In this document: piece by piece, positions 10,007 through 10,645 of the stretch
How positions within the stretch are numbered: position 1 is the stretch's first letter
Layout: each line of letters opens with the position of its first letter
DNA from: Phoronis pallida
Taxonomy: Eukaryota > Phoronida > Phoronidae
Length of the DNA stretch: 10,645 nucleotides
Reading direction: 5' to 3'
NCBI GenBank assembly: GCA_028565715.1
Contig: JAOXYC010230348.1
Location: forward strand, 1-10,645
Notes under the pieces: generated by a model
Told to the model about the DNA's origin: nothing
Database searches by the model: none
The model's input: the letters and a program-made list of their open reading frames with translations, nothing else
Made by a program: the position numbers and the translations under genes

Positions 10007-10039
10007 GTGATGCATGTCATTCCAGAATGACATCATCAC
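10007..10039. other. Near-perfect 14-bp hairpin with tetraloop
   Basis: GTGATG(c)ATGTCATT (10007-10021) pairs with AATGACATCATCAC (10026-10039): 14 base pairs with one bulged C at 10013 and the loop CCAG. The stem is too short for a typical animal pre-miRNA and the flanks do not extend it. The arms contain TGACATCA-like words, so duplex binding sites for bZIP proteins are an alternative to an RNA structure. Confidence 0.7.
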
Positions 10040-10109
10040 TTAAGTGGCAGAAAACAGCCGATTAAAATGACAAAACATGTTTACTACAGAGATGTGACAC
10101 ACAGACAGA

Positions 10110-10231
10110 CATGACTGACCAACACCGTCATCACCAACGTGTGATGATGTCATGTCATCATACATACACGATAATGACACACATTCATATCTATACAATG
10201 ACCAAGCAATGGTCATTCACAGTCAGTCATG
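10110..10231. repeat. Inverted-repeat cluster
   Basis: CATGACTGAC (10110-10119) is exactly inverted as GTCAGTCATG (10222-10231). Inside lie a dyad TGATGA/TCATCA (10142-10147/10155-10160) and an 8-bp hairpin AATGACCA/TGGTCATT (10197-10204/10210-10217) with a five-base loop. TGAC/GTCA words dominate the whole segment. It could be a small MITE-like relic or a cluster of binding sites. The plus-strand open frame here is compositional. Confidence 0.55.
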
Positions 10232-10509
10232 CATGCCACCTATCATCAGATGTTAACATTACAGATAGATACAATAAAACAGTCAAACAGAGAAAGTAAA
10301 TAATAAAGACTTTGCAAAGTAAAATAAGGTGGACAGATGAAAATGATCAATTTGTATACAAAAGAAAAGAAAGCCATTATTCACAATGTGACCATTTTAC
10401 ATGGCTATAGACCTACACATGCCTTTTGTTATTTTGGTATTTTTAAAAAGTAAAATAGCAAAATAACAATGGGTTCTGGTCGACAAACAATTAAGTGTCC
10501 CACAATTCC
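10232..10509. other. Intron sequence next to the exon
   Basis: This is ordinary AT-rich intron between the inverted-repeat cluster and the splice donor. No conserved element is evident by eye. Confidence 0.5.
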
Positions 10510-10515
10510 ACTTAC
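10510..10515 (-). other. 5' splice donor (GTAAGT), phase 1
   Basis: The minus strand reads GAAG|GTAAGT at this point, which is the metazoan U1 donor consensus. The exon frame breaks after the first base of a codon. The expected continuation is a Gly-Gly-Phe, as in other MKP rhodanese domains, so the next exon should begin with two bases finishing a glycine codon, then GGN TTY. If the intron is read through, the frame continues only about 39 codons before a stop. Confidence 0.88.
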
Positions 10516-10645
10516 CTTCTAGAAAAAGAACATTTTTGAAAGCTTCGTGTAGCTTGTTGAGCAGAACAATCACAAAGTTATCATTGGTCAGGACATTGGG
10601 GTTCATAGAACATTGGTCGTAGACTATGATCTCAAAATCAGCGTC
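10516..10645 (-). CDS. Partial internal exon: rhodanese/CH2 domain of a DUSP8/DUSP16-like MAP-kinase phosphatase
   Basis: Reading the minus strand from the right edge gives 43 uninterrupted codons and one extra base before a consensus donor. It starts DADFEIIVYDQCS, continues through a hydrophobic helix (NFVIVLLNKLHEAF) and ends NVLFLE with a split Gly codon. From memory, the human DUSP16 rhodanese domain has the same order: a VVVYDQSS strand, a variable loop, an FLTVLLGKLEKSF helix, then VHLLAGGF. DUSP8 is similar. In this family the non-catalytic N-terminal rhodanese domain, with its kinase-interaction motif, binds JNK or p38 and positions the C-terminal dual-specificity phosphatase domain that dephosphorylates the MAPK TxY loop. 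The start codon, the basic docking motif and the first half of the domain lie beyond the right edge. The HCxxGxxRS catalytic exon is not in this window. The Cys in YDQCS is not the catalytic one. Assignment to the MKP rhodanese family is firm; the DUSP8/16 subgroup is likely, and DUSP10 or another MKP is the alternative. Confidence 0.87.

Larger units (their letters stand above)
1..10515 (-). other. Probable long intron (partial) of the DUSP8/16-like gene
   Basis: I checked the minus strand for the expected next exon (Gly-Gly-Phe start, then the dual-specificity phosphatase domain with its HCxxGxxRS signature) and found nothing credible. Open frames in the interval are short, AT-driven and of random composition, without family signatures. 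The simplest reading is a single intron extending past the left edge. A distal non-coding exon, a nested transcript or the end of a neighbouring gene cannot be ruled out by eye. Embedded repeats are listed separately. Confidence 0.6.

Noticed and set aside
10007-10039. Hairpin considered as a microRNA precursor
   Set aside because: The stem is only 14 bp with a four-base loop; typical animal precursors need a stem long enough for a 22-nt duplex.
10111-10299. 62-codon plus-strand open frame rich in His and Thr
   Set aside because: It follows the CATCAC/ACACAC word bias of the inverted-repeat cluster.
1-10645. Search for CRISPR arrays, bacterial operons or phage-like genes
   Set aside because: No regularly spaced identical repeats with unique spacers and no dense reading frames; the spliced exon shows that the sequence is eukaryotic.

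Overview
This window looks like intronic and intergenic DNA from an animal nuclear genome. It is AT-rich (roughly two thirds A+T by eye). There is no operon-like packing, no tRNA or rRNA gene and no long reading frame, but there is one clear protein-coding exon with a canonical splice donor. The repeats (a GC-rich hairpin module with a 'cggacagacggacacata' type end, a degraded tRNA-like head, a modular minisatellite) and the general CpG depletion fit a non-vertebrate metazoan, perhaps a mollusc or another marine invertebrate. That placement is an inference from texture and not proven.

The only gene content I can support is on the minus strand at the right edge. Positions 10645 to 10516 encode 43 codons plus one base that match the C-terminal half of the rhodanese/CH2 domain of a MAP-kinase phosphatase, closest to the DUSP8/DUSP16 (MKP-7) group. 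The exon ends in a consensus GTAAGT donor (phase 1). The gene therefore runs right to left: its start lies beyond the right edge, and the catalytic-domain exons should lie at lower coordinates. I found none of them, so 1 to 10515 is best read as one intron of more than 10.5 kb, though a nested or neighbouring gene at the far left cannot be excluded.

The intron holds, from left to right: a degraded tRNA-like A-box/B-box segment (about 418-474); a sharply CpG-enriched block with a hairpin and a TATA-like box (about 619-838); a 41-bp dimeric repeat (2716-2779); a GC-rich, hairpin-bearing, internally duplicated element of about 300 bp (about 5700-6008), probably a retroelement or MITE fragment; a two-module tandem array (6741-7172); two moderately GC-rich blocks with dyads (7921-8172 and 8611-8700); and, close to the exon, a cluster of inverted repeats (10007-10231). 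The stretches between are low-complexity AT-rich sequence with no supportable feature.

No complete novel system is visible. The items most worth a second look are the CpG-rich block, the duplicated hairpin element, the modular array and the inverted-repeat cluster beside the exon.
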